From the NCBI RefSeq assembly GCF_026319365.1, contig NZ_JAPDMS010000002.1, positions 248,001 through 312,000 of the forward strand: a stretch of 64,000 nucleotides of DNA. Reading direction: 5' to 3'. This document shows positions 17,894-25,550 of this stretch, piece after piece. The notes beneath the pieces are model-generated. The model was not told the origin of the DNA, ran no database searches, and was given only the letters and a program-made list of their open reading frames with translations. The first letter of the stretch is position 1. Every line of letters begins with the position of its first letter. The translations under genes and the position numbers were made by a program. Origin of the DNA: Methylophaga sp. OBS1 (GTDB lineage Bacteria > Pseudomonadota > Gammaproteobacteria > Nitrosococcales > Methylophagaceae).

Positions 17894-18904
17894 ATGTCTG
17901 ACAACGGCAAAACCGTTATTCAGTTTATTGTCGAGGAACAGCGAGCGCATCCTGACGCAACTGGTGATCTATCCGGTCTGCTCAGTGATATCACCAGTGC
18001 CTGTAAGAAAATCTCTCACCTGGTCGGTCGCATCGGTCTGTCTGGGTTGGGTGGTTATGCCGATTCAGAAAATGTGCAGGGTGAGACGCAGAAAAAGCTC
18101 GATGTGATCAGTAATGAGGTCATGATCGATCATTTGAAATGGACCGGTCACCTGGCGGCGATGGCTTCAGAGGAAAATGAGGAAATTATTCAAATTCCGG
18201 CCCGTTATCCCAAGGGAAAATATCTTGTCTGTTTTGATCCACTGGACGGGTCCAGCAATATCGATATTAACTTTTCCGTAGGCACTATCTTCTCTATTCT
18301 GCGCTGCCCGGAACAGAGCAAAAACCCTTCACTGAAGGATTTTATGCAGCCGGGTACCGAGCAGGTCTGCGCCGGTTTCTGTGTCTATGGCCCGTCAACG
18401 ATGTTGATCATGACCACCGGACATGGAGTGAACGGCTTTACGCTGGACCGCGATATCGGCGAGTTTATCCTCACCCATCCCAAAATGAATATCCCTATGG
18501 ATACGGCCGAATTTGCCATTAATGTTTCCAATCATCGCCTGTGGGAAGCGCCGGTGCGCCGTTATGTTGATGAGTGTATTCAAGGTATTGATGGTGACAG
18601 GGAAAAGAATTTCAATATGCGCTGGAATGCGTCCATGGTGGCGGAGATCTACCGTATTCTCACCCGTGGTGGCATTTTCATGTACCCGATGGACAGCCGT
18701 CTGGTGAAACAGGGTGGGCATTTACGTTTAATGTATGAGGCCAATCCAATGAGTTTTATAGTCGAACAGGCGGGCGGGCAGAGCTGGACCGGTTATCAGC
18801 GTATTATGGAGATTCAACCGCAAGATATTCACCAGCGGGTGCCGGTGATCCTGGGATCAAAAAATGAAGTTGACCGCATTATCAAATATCATCAGCAGGC
18901 CTGA
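17894..18904 (+). CDS. fbp: Fructose-1,6-bisphosphatase, class I
   Basis: Removes the 1-phosphate of fructose 1,6-bisphosphate in gluconeogenesis. In methylotrophs with a ribulose monophosphate cycle it also helps regenerate sugar phosphates. The 336-aa product has the metal-binding [13 protein letters not shown] (about residues 115-127), the acid-rich ASEENEE and the active-site [10 protein letters not shown] near 255. A purine-rich site (GAGAGGGA) precedes the ATG. It sits directly downstream of the fhc operon behind a terminator, so it should have its own promoter. Its 3' end overlaps the next gene by 41 bp. Confidence 0.94.
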   Translation: MSDNGKTVIQFIVEEQRAHPDATGDLSGLLSDITSACKKISHLVGRIGLSGLGGYADSENVQGETQKKLDVISNEVMIDHLKWTGHLAAMASEENEEIIQIPARYPKGKYLVCFDPLDGSSNIDINFSVGTIFSILRCPEQSKNPSLKDFMQPGTEQVCAGFCVYGPSTMLIMTTGHGVNGFTLDRDIGEFILTHPKMNIPMDTAEFAINVSNHRLWEAPVRRYVDECIQGIDGDREKNFNMRWNASMVAEIYRILTRGGIFMYPMDSRLVKQGGHLRLMYEANPMSFIVEQAGGQSWTGYQRIMEIQPQDIHQRVPVILGSKNEVDRIIKYHQQA

Positions 18905-19376
18905 CCGGCGCTTGCTTATCGCCCTGTGTCTGCTGTGGCTGAGTCTCCCAGTCGCGGCAACCGAGGTCTATAAATGCAAGGTCAATGGCGCTGTAACATT
19001 CAGTGATCAGCCCTGTTCAGAACAGGCTAAGACGATTCATATCGATGTTCGCGAGCCCGGAACAGAGGCGGTCAAGGCCCAGCAGTCGGTGACTGCAACT
19101 TTCGAGGAAGAATCTCGGGTCAATGAAATCCGCCAGCTCAATCAACGCAATGATGAACTGCAACAGCAGATGCGCCAACTGCAACAGCAGCATCAGAGTG
19201 AGATGCAAAAATTGCAGGCCAGAACTTATGACTACGGTGACGGGCGGGTAGCAACCCGTGAATATGGCTTGTTTGAAAAAATGGACAAACTTGATGCGCA
19301 ACATCAGCAAAACATGCAATCACTGCAGCAACAGATTGAGAAAAATCAAAAAGCGATAGAAGCGTTACACAAATAG
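18864..19376 (+). CDS. DUF4124-domain exported protein with coiled coil
   Basis: A 170-aa exported protein. It has a signal peptide ([16 protein letters not shown], cut before TEVYKC), then a DUF4124 domain ([18 protein letters not shown], about residues 34-52, with two Cys that could form a disulfide). A long Gln-rich coiled coil follows (about 85-170). The function is unknown. The start at 18864 overlaps fbp by 41 bp; a TTG near 18911 would give a shorter signal peptide and no overlap, so the start is uncertain. The signal-peptidase gene starts 19 bp downstream. Confidence 0.75.
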   Translation: MKLTALSNIISRPDRRLLIALCLLWLSLPVAATEVYKCKVNGAVTFSDQPCSEQAKTIHIDVREPGTEAVKAQQSVTATFEEESRVNEIRQLNQRNDELQQQMRQLQQQHQSEMQKLQARTYDYGDGRVATREYGLFEKMDKLDAQHQQNMQSLQQQIEKNQKAIEALHK

Positions 19377-19395
19377 CGATTATGGATAGTCTTTT

Positions 19396-20190
19396 ATGGC
19401 AAAAGCATGGATTGCAGGAATAAGCTCATTACTTCTACCTGGTTTGGGTTTTATATACGCACGGCATGACAGGTGGGCTTACCTGGGCTTACTACTATTG
19501 ATTCTGCCTACGCTCACACTGGGATGGACACAGTGGATTTTTAAACCCTTCGGGGTTATCACTTATCTCTTTTTAAACATTGTTATATACCTTTCGTTGG
19601 CGACACTATCTGCTTTGGCTGCGTTTAGAAAGTTGAGGGCACCGGAGAAAATTCCCTGGTTGCGGATAATCATATATCTCATAACCTTCTTGGTTTTTAT
19701 GAATTCCGGCACGAAGCATTTTATTAGAGAAGACATTGCTGGATTTAATATTTACCGACAGAGTTCCGTGTCAATGTTACCGATAATAAAACAAGGAGAT
19801 TTGTTACTTGTCGATACCGGATTTTACCGGCATGCACCAGTCAAACCTGATGATATAGTGACATTCTACCCACCAGAGAATCAGTCTTATAAGAGCAATA
19901 CGATATGGATAAAACGTGTTATTGCCCAAAAAAATGACCATATCACGATAGCTGAAGATAAGTTGATAGTGAATGGTGAAGAACTCAAGGACACCATATT
20001 TCATGGTGTCGCGCCAAGCTTTTCTGATTACGTTCTGGACCAGAATGAAGTTTTTGTGTTAGGAGATAATCGTCTCAACAGTAACGACAGTCGGTTTTGG
20101 GGACCACTGAATCTCGCTAAAATCCATGGCAGGGTCGTCTCCGTGGTGCTCTCAGAAGGCAGGTTGGTGAGTAAAAGTCTTATTGATTGA
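19396..20190 (+). CDS. Signal peptidase I (S26A) with N-terminal multi-span domain
   Basis: Inner-membrane serine protease that removes signal peptides. The 264-aa product keeps both catalytic residues: S126 in SVSMLP and K173 in IWIKRVIA. The late box LGDNRLNSNDSRFWG (about 220-235) is intact. The first 115 residues hold about four hydrophobic spans opening with a PGLGFIYARH motif, unlike ordinary LepB, which has one or two spans. A paralogue with the same layout lies at 32171-33028 but lacks the Ser and Lys. By eye the gene is richer in A+T than its neighbours. It is probably not the housekeeping lepB, which usually sits beside lepA and rnc. Confidence 0.85.
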   Translation: MAKAWIAGISSLLLPGLGFIYARHDRWAYLGLLLLILPTLTLGWTQWIFKPFGVITYLFLNIVIYLSLATLSALAAFRKLRAPEKIPWLRIIIYLITFLVFMNSGTKHFIREDIAGFNIYRQSSVSMLPIIKQGDLLLVDTGFYRHAPVKPDDIVTFYPPENQSYKSNTIWIKRVIAQKNDHITIAEDKLIVNGEELKDTIFHGVAPSFSDYVLDQNEVFVLGDNRLNSNDSRFWGPLNLAKIHGRVVSVVLSEGRLVSKSLID

Positions 20191-20272
20191 TCCTGCTAAT
20201 AACAACAGCCTCATCACCTGGGCTCAGTTGTTTGAACTGTTCATCTCGACTCAATTATTGAAAGGAAGAAAA

Positions 20273-21001
20273 ATGCGTTATTTTTTCGGTTCCTTATTGC
20301 TACTCATCAGCAGTCATTTGTCCGCTGAAACGCTGGAGTATCGGTATCAGGACGAAATCCTGGAGGGCTATTATCTGGAAGCCTCAGTCTCAGCGCCGCT
20401 TGTGATATTGATACATGACTGGGATGGACCGACAAGCTATGAATTCCGCCGAGCAAAAATGCTACATGAGCTCGGATACAGTGTCTTTGTCGCGGATATT
20501 TATGGTGCCGGCGTGCGACCGGTGGCGGTCGCCGACAAACGTCACCATACCGGTGAGCTGTATCGTGACAGGCAGCGGATGAGGGGGCTTATCAATGCGG
20601 CGCTGGCGAAGGCAGAAGCACTGGGTGCCGATACCGGCAATGCGGTGATGATGGGATACTGTCTGGGCGGTACGGCTGTGCTGGAAATGGCGCGGGCCGG
20701 CTCACCGATGAAAGGCTTTGTTGCCATTCATGGTGGACTGGGGACACCGGCCGGACAGGATTACAAAGACGTTAAGGCGGAGATCCTGGTCCAGCATGGT
20801 GCCGCAGATGCGAATATTTCGATGGCTGAATTCGCTGCACTGAGCCTGGCGATGGAACAGGATGAGGCGCCAAATGAAATGATAAGTTACGGTGGTGCGC
20901 AGCACTCCTTTACCAAGTTTGATAATCCGAAATATCACCCCCAGGCAGATAAAAAATCCTGGCAGCGTCTGCTCAATTTTCTTGAAGCCAAGCTCAGATG
21001 A
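20273..21001 (+). CDS. Dienelactone hydrolase family protein, exported
   Basis: A 242-aa alpha/beta hydrolase with a signal peptide (MRYFFGSLLLLISSHLSA). The nucleophile is Cys in GYCLGG (about residue 127), with Asp in GAADANIS and His in GAQHSFT completing the triad, as in dienelactone hydrolases. The substrate is unknown and aromatic degradation genes are absent nearby, so dienelactone itself is unlikely. The start at 20273 follows AAAGGAAG. It overlaps the next gene by 4 bp. Confidence 0.82.
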   Translation: MRYFFGSLLLLISSHLSAETLEYRYQDEILEGYYLEASVSAPLVILIHDWDGPTSYEFRRAKMLHELGYSVFVADIYGAGVRPVAVADKRHHTGELYRDRQRMRGLINAALAKAEALGADTGNAVMMGYCLGGTAVLEMARAGSPMKGFVAIHGGLGTPAGQDYKDVKAEILVQHGAADANISMAEFAALSLAMEQDEAPNEMISYGGAQHSFTKFDNPKYHPQADKKSWQRLLNFLEAKLR

Positions 21002-21810
21002 ACTGGCGCTGTTTTCCGCTACTTATCTGCCTGCTGTTCAGTGTTCAGCTCCGCGCCGATGACAGTATAATCCGGTTGGCTGTGGTTAATACGCCGTATC
21101 AGAGTGGCCTGATAGATTATCTGTTGCAGGCATTCGAACAAAGCAGTGGTTATAAAGTTGAGATATATGGTGGGGAGGCTGTTTTTGAACGGGCGCGAGA
21201 GGGGCAGGCCGATCTGCTGATCGCCCACTATGGCAAACCACCCTTCGAGGAATTCGTGCTGCAGGGCTTTGGCCGTTGGCCAAGATTACTGTTTGCCAAT
21301 CAGCAGGTGCTGATTGGTCCGTCATCGGATCCGGCTGGTATCGCGGGTATGCACAGTGCTTCAGCGGCATTGAAACAGATCGCCGATAAACAACAACCTT
21401 TTTTGCTGAATCAGATCAGCGGCGTCAATGACTTGTTTGAACTGCTCTGGCGGCAGGCGGGCAGACCAGACAAATCCGGCTGGCTGATCGATGCCGGGGT
21501 TGCCAGGGGCCGGGCGATGCAACAGGCCGATAAACGGGGCGCCTACACCCTCTGGGGCGCGGGACCTTTTATCCGCTTCAGTCAGCAACACCGACCGGAT
21601 CTTGAGATCCTGGTCTCAGCCGATCCCTTGCTGCAGCGCGTGATGGCCATCAGCCGGGTCAATCCTGAAAAAGTGGAGGGCGTGAATGCGGCCGGCGCCC
21701 AATTACTGCAGGATTATTTATTGTCCGCCGAGGTCCAGGCAAAAGTCAGCCAGTTTCGTCAGCCGGAATATGAGGGGCAGCTCTGGTGGCCGGCGGCCAG
21801 ACATAATTAG
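20998..21810 (+). CDS. Periplasmic substrate-binding protein (TupA/PstS-like)
   Basis: A 270-aa exported type II binding protein with a signal peptide ending near VQLRA|DD. Visible elements (IRLAVVNTPYQSGLIDYLLQAF, GEAVFERAREGQADLLIAHYG, FLLNQISGVNDLFELLWRQAG) resemble tungstate- or molybdate-binding proteins such as TupA. No ABC permease or ATPase gene is adjacent, so it is an orphan binding protein or works with a remote transporter. The ligand assignment is an inference from overall resemblance. It is translationally coupled to the upstream hydrolase (ATGA). Confidence 0.65.
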   Translation: MNWRCFPLLICLLFSVQLRADDSIIRLAVVNTPYQSGLIDYLLQAFEQSSGYKVEIYGGEAVFERAREGQADLLIAHYGKPPFEEFVLQGFGRWPRLLFANQQVLIGPSSDPAGIAGMHSASAALKQIADKQQPFLLNQISGVNDLFELLWRQAGRPDKSGWLIDAGVARGRAMQQADKRGAYTLWGAGPFIRFSQQHRPDLEILVSADPLLQRVMAISRVNPEKVEGVNAAGAQLLQDYLLSAEVQAKVSQFRQPEYEGQLWWPAARHN

Positions 21811-21818
21811 GAGGCAAT

Positions 21819-22823
21819 ATGTTTCACCTGAAGCGCATCTTAATGTTGAGTCTGTTAATGTTCAGTCTGACCAGCCAGGCTGATACCGGCTTTCGACTGG
21901 AACATTTTGATTATCCCTACCCGGTGGCGCAGTTTTCGCTGACATCCCAGCAGCAGGAGCTGGAGATGGCCTATATGGATCTGGCGCCCAGTGGCCAGGC
22001 CAATGGTGAGACGGTAGTGCTGTTTCATGGCAAGAACTTCTGTGCCGCCACCTGGCGTGACACACTGGCTGCACTGAGTGACGCCGGTTATCGCGTGATC
22101 GCCGTCGATCAGGTTGGTTTTTGTAAGTCTTCCAAGCCACTGGAGTATCAATACAGTTTTCATCAACTGGCGGCCAATACCCAGGCCTTACTTGCTCATC
22201 TGGAGATCGATCACTTTTACCTGCTGGCCCATTCCATGGGCGGCATGCTCGCGACGCGTTATGCGTTGCTCTATCCCGATCAGGTGGACGGGCTGTTGAT
22301 GGTGAACCCTATCGGACTGGAAGACTGGCTGCAAAAAGGGGTGCCATATATTGACATCGACACCTGGTATCAGCAGCAGTTGAAACTTGATGCTGAGGGC
22401 ATAAAACGCTATCAGCAGAACACTTATTATGCCGACGAATGGCGTCCTGCCTACGACATCTGGGTAGAGATGCTGGCGGGCCAGTTCAAGGCTGACCGTG
22501 AAAAATCCGCCTGGTTGTCTGCCAAAATCTACGACATGATACTGACTCAGCCCGTGGTGCATCAGTTTAACGACCTGGTGGTGCCGACCTGGCTGTTTAT
22601 CGGGACGCAGGATAATACCGCCGTGGGCAAAGGCTATGCTGATGAGGCCTCACGGCAAACGCTGGGTAATTACCGGAAGCTGGCTTTAATCAGCGTCAGC
22701 AGCATACCCGACGCCCGCCTGCAGCTGTTTCCGGCGCTGGGTCACTCCCCGCATATCCAGGCACCCGAGCAGTTCCATCAGGCACTGTTGAAGGCGCTTT
22801 CTCAACTTGATTCCCGACCTTAA
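21819..22823 (+). CDS. Alpha/beta hydrolase, exported
   Basis: A 334-aa alpha/beta-hydrolase with a signal peptide (ILMLSLLMFSLTSQA). The nucleophile elbow is AHSMGGM (Ser at about 137), the oxyanion region VVLFHGKNFCAATWRD, and the catalytic His is in ALGHSPHIQ near the C terminus; a late acid is in GTQDNTAVG. The substrate is unknown. It starts 8 bp after the binding protein with a GGAGG site and precedes the MAPEG gene by 7 bp, so it belongs to the 20.3-24.3 kb operon. Confidence 0.82.
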   Translation: MFHLKRILMLSLLMFSLTSQADTGFRLEHFDYPYPVAQFSLTSQQQELEMAYMDLAPSGQANGETVVLFHGKNFCAATWRDTLAALSDAGYRVIAVDQVGFCKSSKPLEYQYSFHQLAANTQALLAHLEIDHFYLLAHSMGGMLATRYALLYPDQVDGLLMVNPIGLEDWLQKGVPYIDIDTWYQQQLKLDAEGIKRYQQNTYYADEWRPAYDIWVEMLAGQFKADREKSAWLSAKIYDMILTQPVVHQFNDLVVPTWLFIGTQDNTAVGKGYADEASRQTLGNYRKLALISVSSIPDARLQLFPALGHSPHIQAPEQFHQALLKALSQLDSRP

Positions 22824-22830
22824 AGGATTG

Positions 22831-23241
22831 ATGATGCCATTTCTGTTTCAAACCCTGTTTATCGTTTCCTTGTTGCCGATAACACTGGCCGTGCTCGGTG
22901 GTTATCTGCGCTATCGTCAGTTCGGTTACTTTGATAACAAACAGCCGCGACGGCAACAGGCACAGATGACCGGTCTCGGTGGCCGCGTTCTGGCAGCACA
23001 GAAGAATGCCTGGGAAGCACTGATCTTTTACGCTGTGATGTGTGTGCTTGCTTTCATTTCTGGCACCGATCTCAATCAGTTCAGTTATGCGGCTACCCTG
23101 TTTCTGTTGAGCCGGATTGCGCATCCTGTGTTTTATATGCTGGATATGGCGCCTTATCGTTCGCTGGTGTTTATGATCGGCTGGCTCTGCAGTTTTTATA
23201 TCGGCCTCAAAGCGGTGGCCGATGTTAATTTTGGTGGCTGA
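22831..23241 (+). CDS. MAPEG family membrane protein
   Basis: A 136-aa four-helix membrane protein of the MAPEG family (membrane-associated proteins in eicosanoid and glutathione metabolism). Typical features are RQFGYFDNKQPRRQQAQMTGLGGR after helix 1, then AQKNAWEAL and RIAHPVFYMLD. The enzymatic role in bacteria is uncertain; some members are glutathione transferases. The ATG at 22831 (or the next codon at 22834) follows AAAGGA. The stop abuts the next gene directly. Confidence 0.85.
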   Translation: MMPFLFQTLFIVSLLPITLAVLGGYLRYRQFGYFDNKQPRRQQAQMTGLGGRVLAAQKNAWEALIFYAVMCVLAFISGTDLNQFSYAATLFLLSRIAHPVFYMLDMAPYRSLVFMIGWLCSFYIGLKAVADVNFGG

Positions 23242-24270
23242 ATGAAAATCAGCAGACAGCAGCTGGACGCAGCGGTGAGCCGGCAGATCCTGAGCGAACA
23301 GCAGGCTGAGGCCTTAATAGAATTCCTGCGTGCACAGCCGGGAACCGGGCCGGTATTTGATTTCACCCACGTCCTTTACTATCTGGGGGGGCTGATAGCG
23401 ATTGGCGCGATGACCCTGTTCATGACCCTGGGCTGGGAAGCCTTCGGTGGCTGGGGGCTGTTTTTCATCGCGCTGCTCTATGCCGGTGTCGGGCTGAAAC
23501 TCTGTGATTTATTTCAGCGCAGAGGTTATGCGATCCCAGCCGGGATCTGTGCCACCTTTGTGGTGGCTTTGACGCCGCTTGCAGTTTACGGTTTGCAGCA
23601 GGGCCTCGGGTTGTGGCCCGACAGTAGTGCCTACCGTGATTTCCACCGTTACATTCAGTGGCACTGGCTCTATCTGGAGCTGGCGACACTGGCTGTGGGC
23701 ACCACCCTAGCCTGGCGCTATAAATACCCATTCCTGTTAATGCCCATTGCCGTTACTTTGTGGTACTTGTCGATGGATCTGGCCGCCTGGCTGGCTTTTG
23801 AACGACTGGACTTTGAAATCCGGGCGCTGGTGTCAATGTATTTCGGGTTACTGATGACCCTGCTGGCTTTCTGGGTTGATATCCGCAGCCGTCACAGCCA
23901 GAGGGATTATGCATTCTGGCTGTATCTGTTCGGCGTGCTGACATTCTGGTGTAGCTTATCGATGCAGCACAGTGACAGCGAACTGGCCAAATTCGGCTAC
24001 TTTATGATCAACCTGCTGATGATTGGGGTTGGTGTAATCTTGCTGCGGCGTGTGTTTGTCGTGTTCGGTGCCCTGGGTGTGGCGGGTTATCTGGGCTATC
24101 TGTCACACCAGGTGTTTGAAGACAGTTTGCTGTTTCCAGTGGTGTTAAGTGCTCTGGGTTTGTTGATTATTTATCTTGGTGTGTTGTGGCAACGCCATGA
24201 AAATCGACTCAGCGAGCGTCTGCGCGGCAGGATGCCTCTGGTAGTGCAACAATTACTGGCTAAACGCTGA
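23242..24270 (+). CDS. DUF2157-like multi-span membrane protein
   Basis: A 342-aa integral membrane protein. The first 30 residues are a soluble helix pair (ISRQQLDAAVSRQILSEQQAEALIEFL), which matches the start of DUF2157 proteins. About ten hydrophobic spans follow, from the segment after FDFTHVLYYLGGLIAIGAM. No catalytic motif is visible. The function is unknown. It is the last gene of an operon that begins at 20273, with 0 bp between it and the MAPEG gene, and it is convergent with the TIGR03643 gene (1 bp apart). Confidence 0.7.
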   Translation: MKISRQQLDAAVSRQILSEQQAEALIEFLRAQPGTGPVFDFTHVLYYLGGLIAIGAMTLFMTLGWEAFGGWGLFFIALLYAGVGLKLCDLFQRRGYAIPAGICATFVVALTPLAVYGLQQGLGLWPDSSAYRDFHRYIQWHWLYLELATLAVGTTLAWRYKYPFLLMPIAVTLWYLSMDLAAWLAFERLDFEIRALVSMYFGLLMTLLAFWVDIRSRHSQRDYAFWLYLFGVLTFWCSLSMQHSDSELAKFGYFMINLLMIGVGVILLRRVFVVFGALGVAGYLGYLSHQVFEDSLLFPVVLSALGLLIIYLGVLWQRHENRLSERLRGRMPLVVQQLLAKR

Positions 24271-24271
24271 C

Positions 24272-24538
24272 TCAGCGAGTTTTATACTGGCTTGGACAAT
24301 AGGCGCGACTAACGGCGGGGTGCCGTAAACGTTGGTGTTTGGTATGCCGGCCGCTGACCCGCTGACGCCAGAGACGAAAGCTGCCGGGTTTGAGAGAGCG
24401 TCGCATCAAACGGATAACATCGGTTTCATCGAGACCATAGACAGAGCGAATGGCCTCAAATGGCGTGCGGTCTTCCCAGGCCATTTCGATCAGCCGTGAG
24501 TGATCAGCTTCCGACAGCGTTGCTTTCATTTTTGACAT
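24272..24538 (-). CDS. TIGR03643/DUF2805 family protein
   Basis: An 88-aa basic cytoplasmic protein with the hallmark of the TIGR03643 family: IEMAWEDRTPFEAIRSVYGLDETDVIRLMRR followed by LKPGSFRLWRQRVSGR and TKHQ. The helix-turn-helix-like middle suggests nucleic-acid binding, but no function is established. It is convergent with the DUF2157-like gene (1 bp apart) and divergent from the lipocalin gene. Confidence 0.85.
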   Translation of the reverse strand: MSKMKATLSEADHSRLIEMAWEDRTPFEAIRSVYGLDETDVIRLMRRSLKPGSFRLWRQRVSGRHTKHQRLRHPAVSRAYCPSQYKTR

Positions 24539-24568
24539 AGGCGGACAATAACGGCAGGAGAGTGAAAA

Positions 24569-25096
24569 ATGCGTTTATATGGGATGGTTCTTGTTCTGTT
24601 ATTGGCCAGTGCCTGTACTTCGGTGCCAGAGGGTATTGAGCCAGTACAATCATTCAAGGTCGATCGCTATCTGGGCAAATGGTATGAAATTGCCCGCCTG
24701 GATCATCGTTTCGAACGCGGATTGAGCCGGGTGACCGCTGACTATGAGATGCGGGAAGCAGGGGGGATACGGGTGATTAACCGGGGTTATTCAGCGGAGG
24801 AAAATGCCTGGGAACAGGCTGAAGGCAAAGCCTATTTTGTCGCCGATCCCAATATCGCCCACCTTAAAGTGTCTTTTTTCGGGCCTTTCTATGGCAGCTA
24901 CATCGTGTTCGAGTTGGATGACGACTACCAGTATGCTTTTATCAGTGGGCCCAGCCGTGAATATTTATGGTTACTGGCCAGGGCGCCCAACGTGTCAGAG
25001 GAGCTCAAAACACATTTTGTTACTGTGGCCGAGGAAAAAGGCTTTGATGTGGATTCGCTGATCTTCGTCGAGCAGCACTCAAACGCAGAATACTGA
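24569..25096 (+). CDS. blc: Outer membrane lipocalin lipoprotein
   Basis: Bacterial lipocalin anchored as a lipoprotein. The 175-aa product has a type II signal with lipobox LASAC (Cys16), the lipocalin signature VDRYLGKWYEIARLDHRFERGL, then VTADYEM, and RAPNVSEELKTHF near the end. It binds lipophilic compounds such as lysophospholipids; E. coli Blc is linked to envelope stress. It is followed 24 bp later by the mgtC-like gene. Confidence 0.92.
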   Translation: MRLYGMVLVLLLASACTSVPEGIEPVQSFKVDRYLGKWYEIARLDHRFERGLSRVTADYEMREAGGIRVINRGYSAEENAWEQAEGKAYFVADPNIAHLKVSFFGPFYGSYIVFELDDDYQYAFISGPSREYLWLLARAPNVSEELKTHFVTVAEEKGFDVDSLIFVEQHSNAEY

Positions 25097-25120
25097 TTAC
25101 TGACTTGCAGGGAGGTCACA

Positions 25121-25549
25121 ATGCCTGAAATTGATTTCACACTGGTCTGGTTCAATCTATATCAGATCGGTATCGCTTTTTTACTGTCACTACCGATTGC
25201 TTTGAATCGTGAATATCTGGCTAAAGGGGCCGGGCTCAGAACCTATCCACTGGTGTCGATTGCCTGTTGTGCGTTTATGCTGGTGGCGATGGATGTCTAT
25301 GAAGGCAGTGATGCCGAGGCGCGGGTAATGTATGGCGTCATTACCGGCATGGGCTTTATCGGCGGCGGTGCGATCATCAAGGAGTCCGGCCGTACTATGG
25401 GAACAGCCAATGCGGCCGGGATCTGGCTCACCGGCGCTATCGGTATTTCAGTGGCCTACAGCCGATATGAAGTGGCACTGGTGCTGTCTTTTATCGGCTA
25501 CCTGATCTTTCAGTTTGGCCGCTTCCTTAAACGCGAACAAGCGGATTGA
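25121..25549 (+). CDS. MgtC/SapB family membrane protein
   Basis: A 142-aa inner-membrane protein of four hydrophobic spans with MgtC motifs: LLSLPIALNREY, GAGLRTYPLVSIACC, and VITGMGFIGGGAIIKESG followed by TANAAGIWLTGAIG. MgtC proteins modulate F-type ATPase or magnesium homeostasis in pathogens, but most environmental copies are of unknown role. It lacks the long soluble C-terminal domain of Salmonella MgtC. It is convergent with the RND pump gene, 1 bp apart. A longer relative, with DUF4010, lies at 30864-32126. Confidence 0.88.
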   Translation: MPEIDFTLVWFNLYQIGIAFLLSLPIALNREYLAKGAGLRTYPLVSIACCAFMLVAMDVYEGSDAEARVMYGVITGMGFIGGGAIIKESGRTMGTANAAGIWLTGAIGISVAYSRYEVALVLSFIGYLIFQFGRFLKREQAD

Positions 25550-25550
25550 T

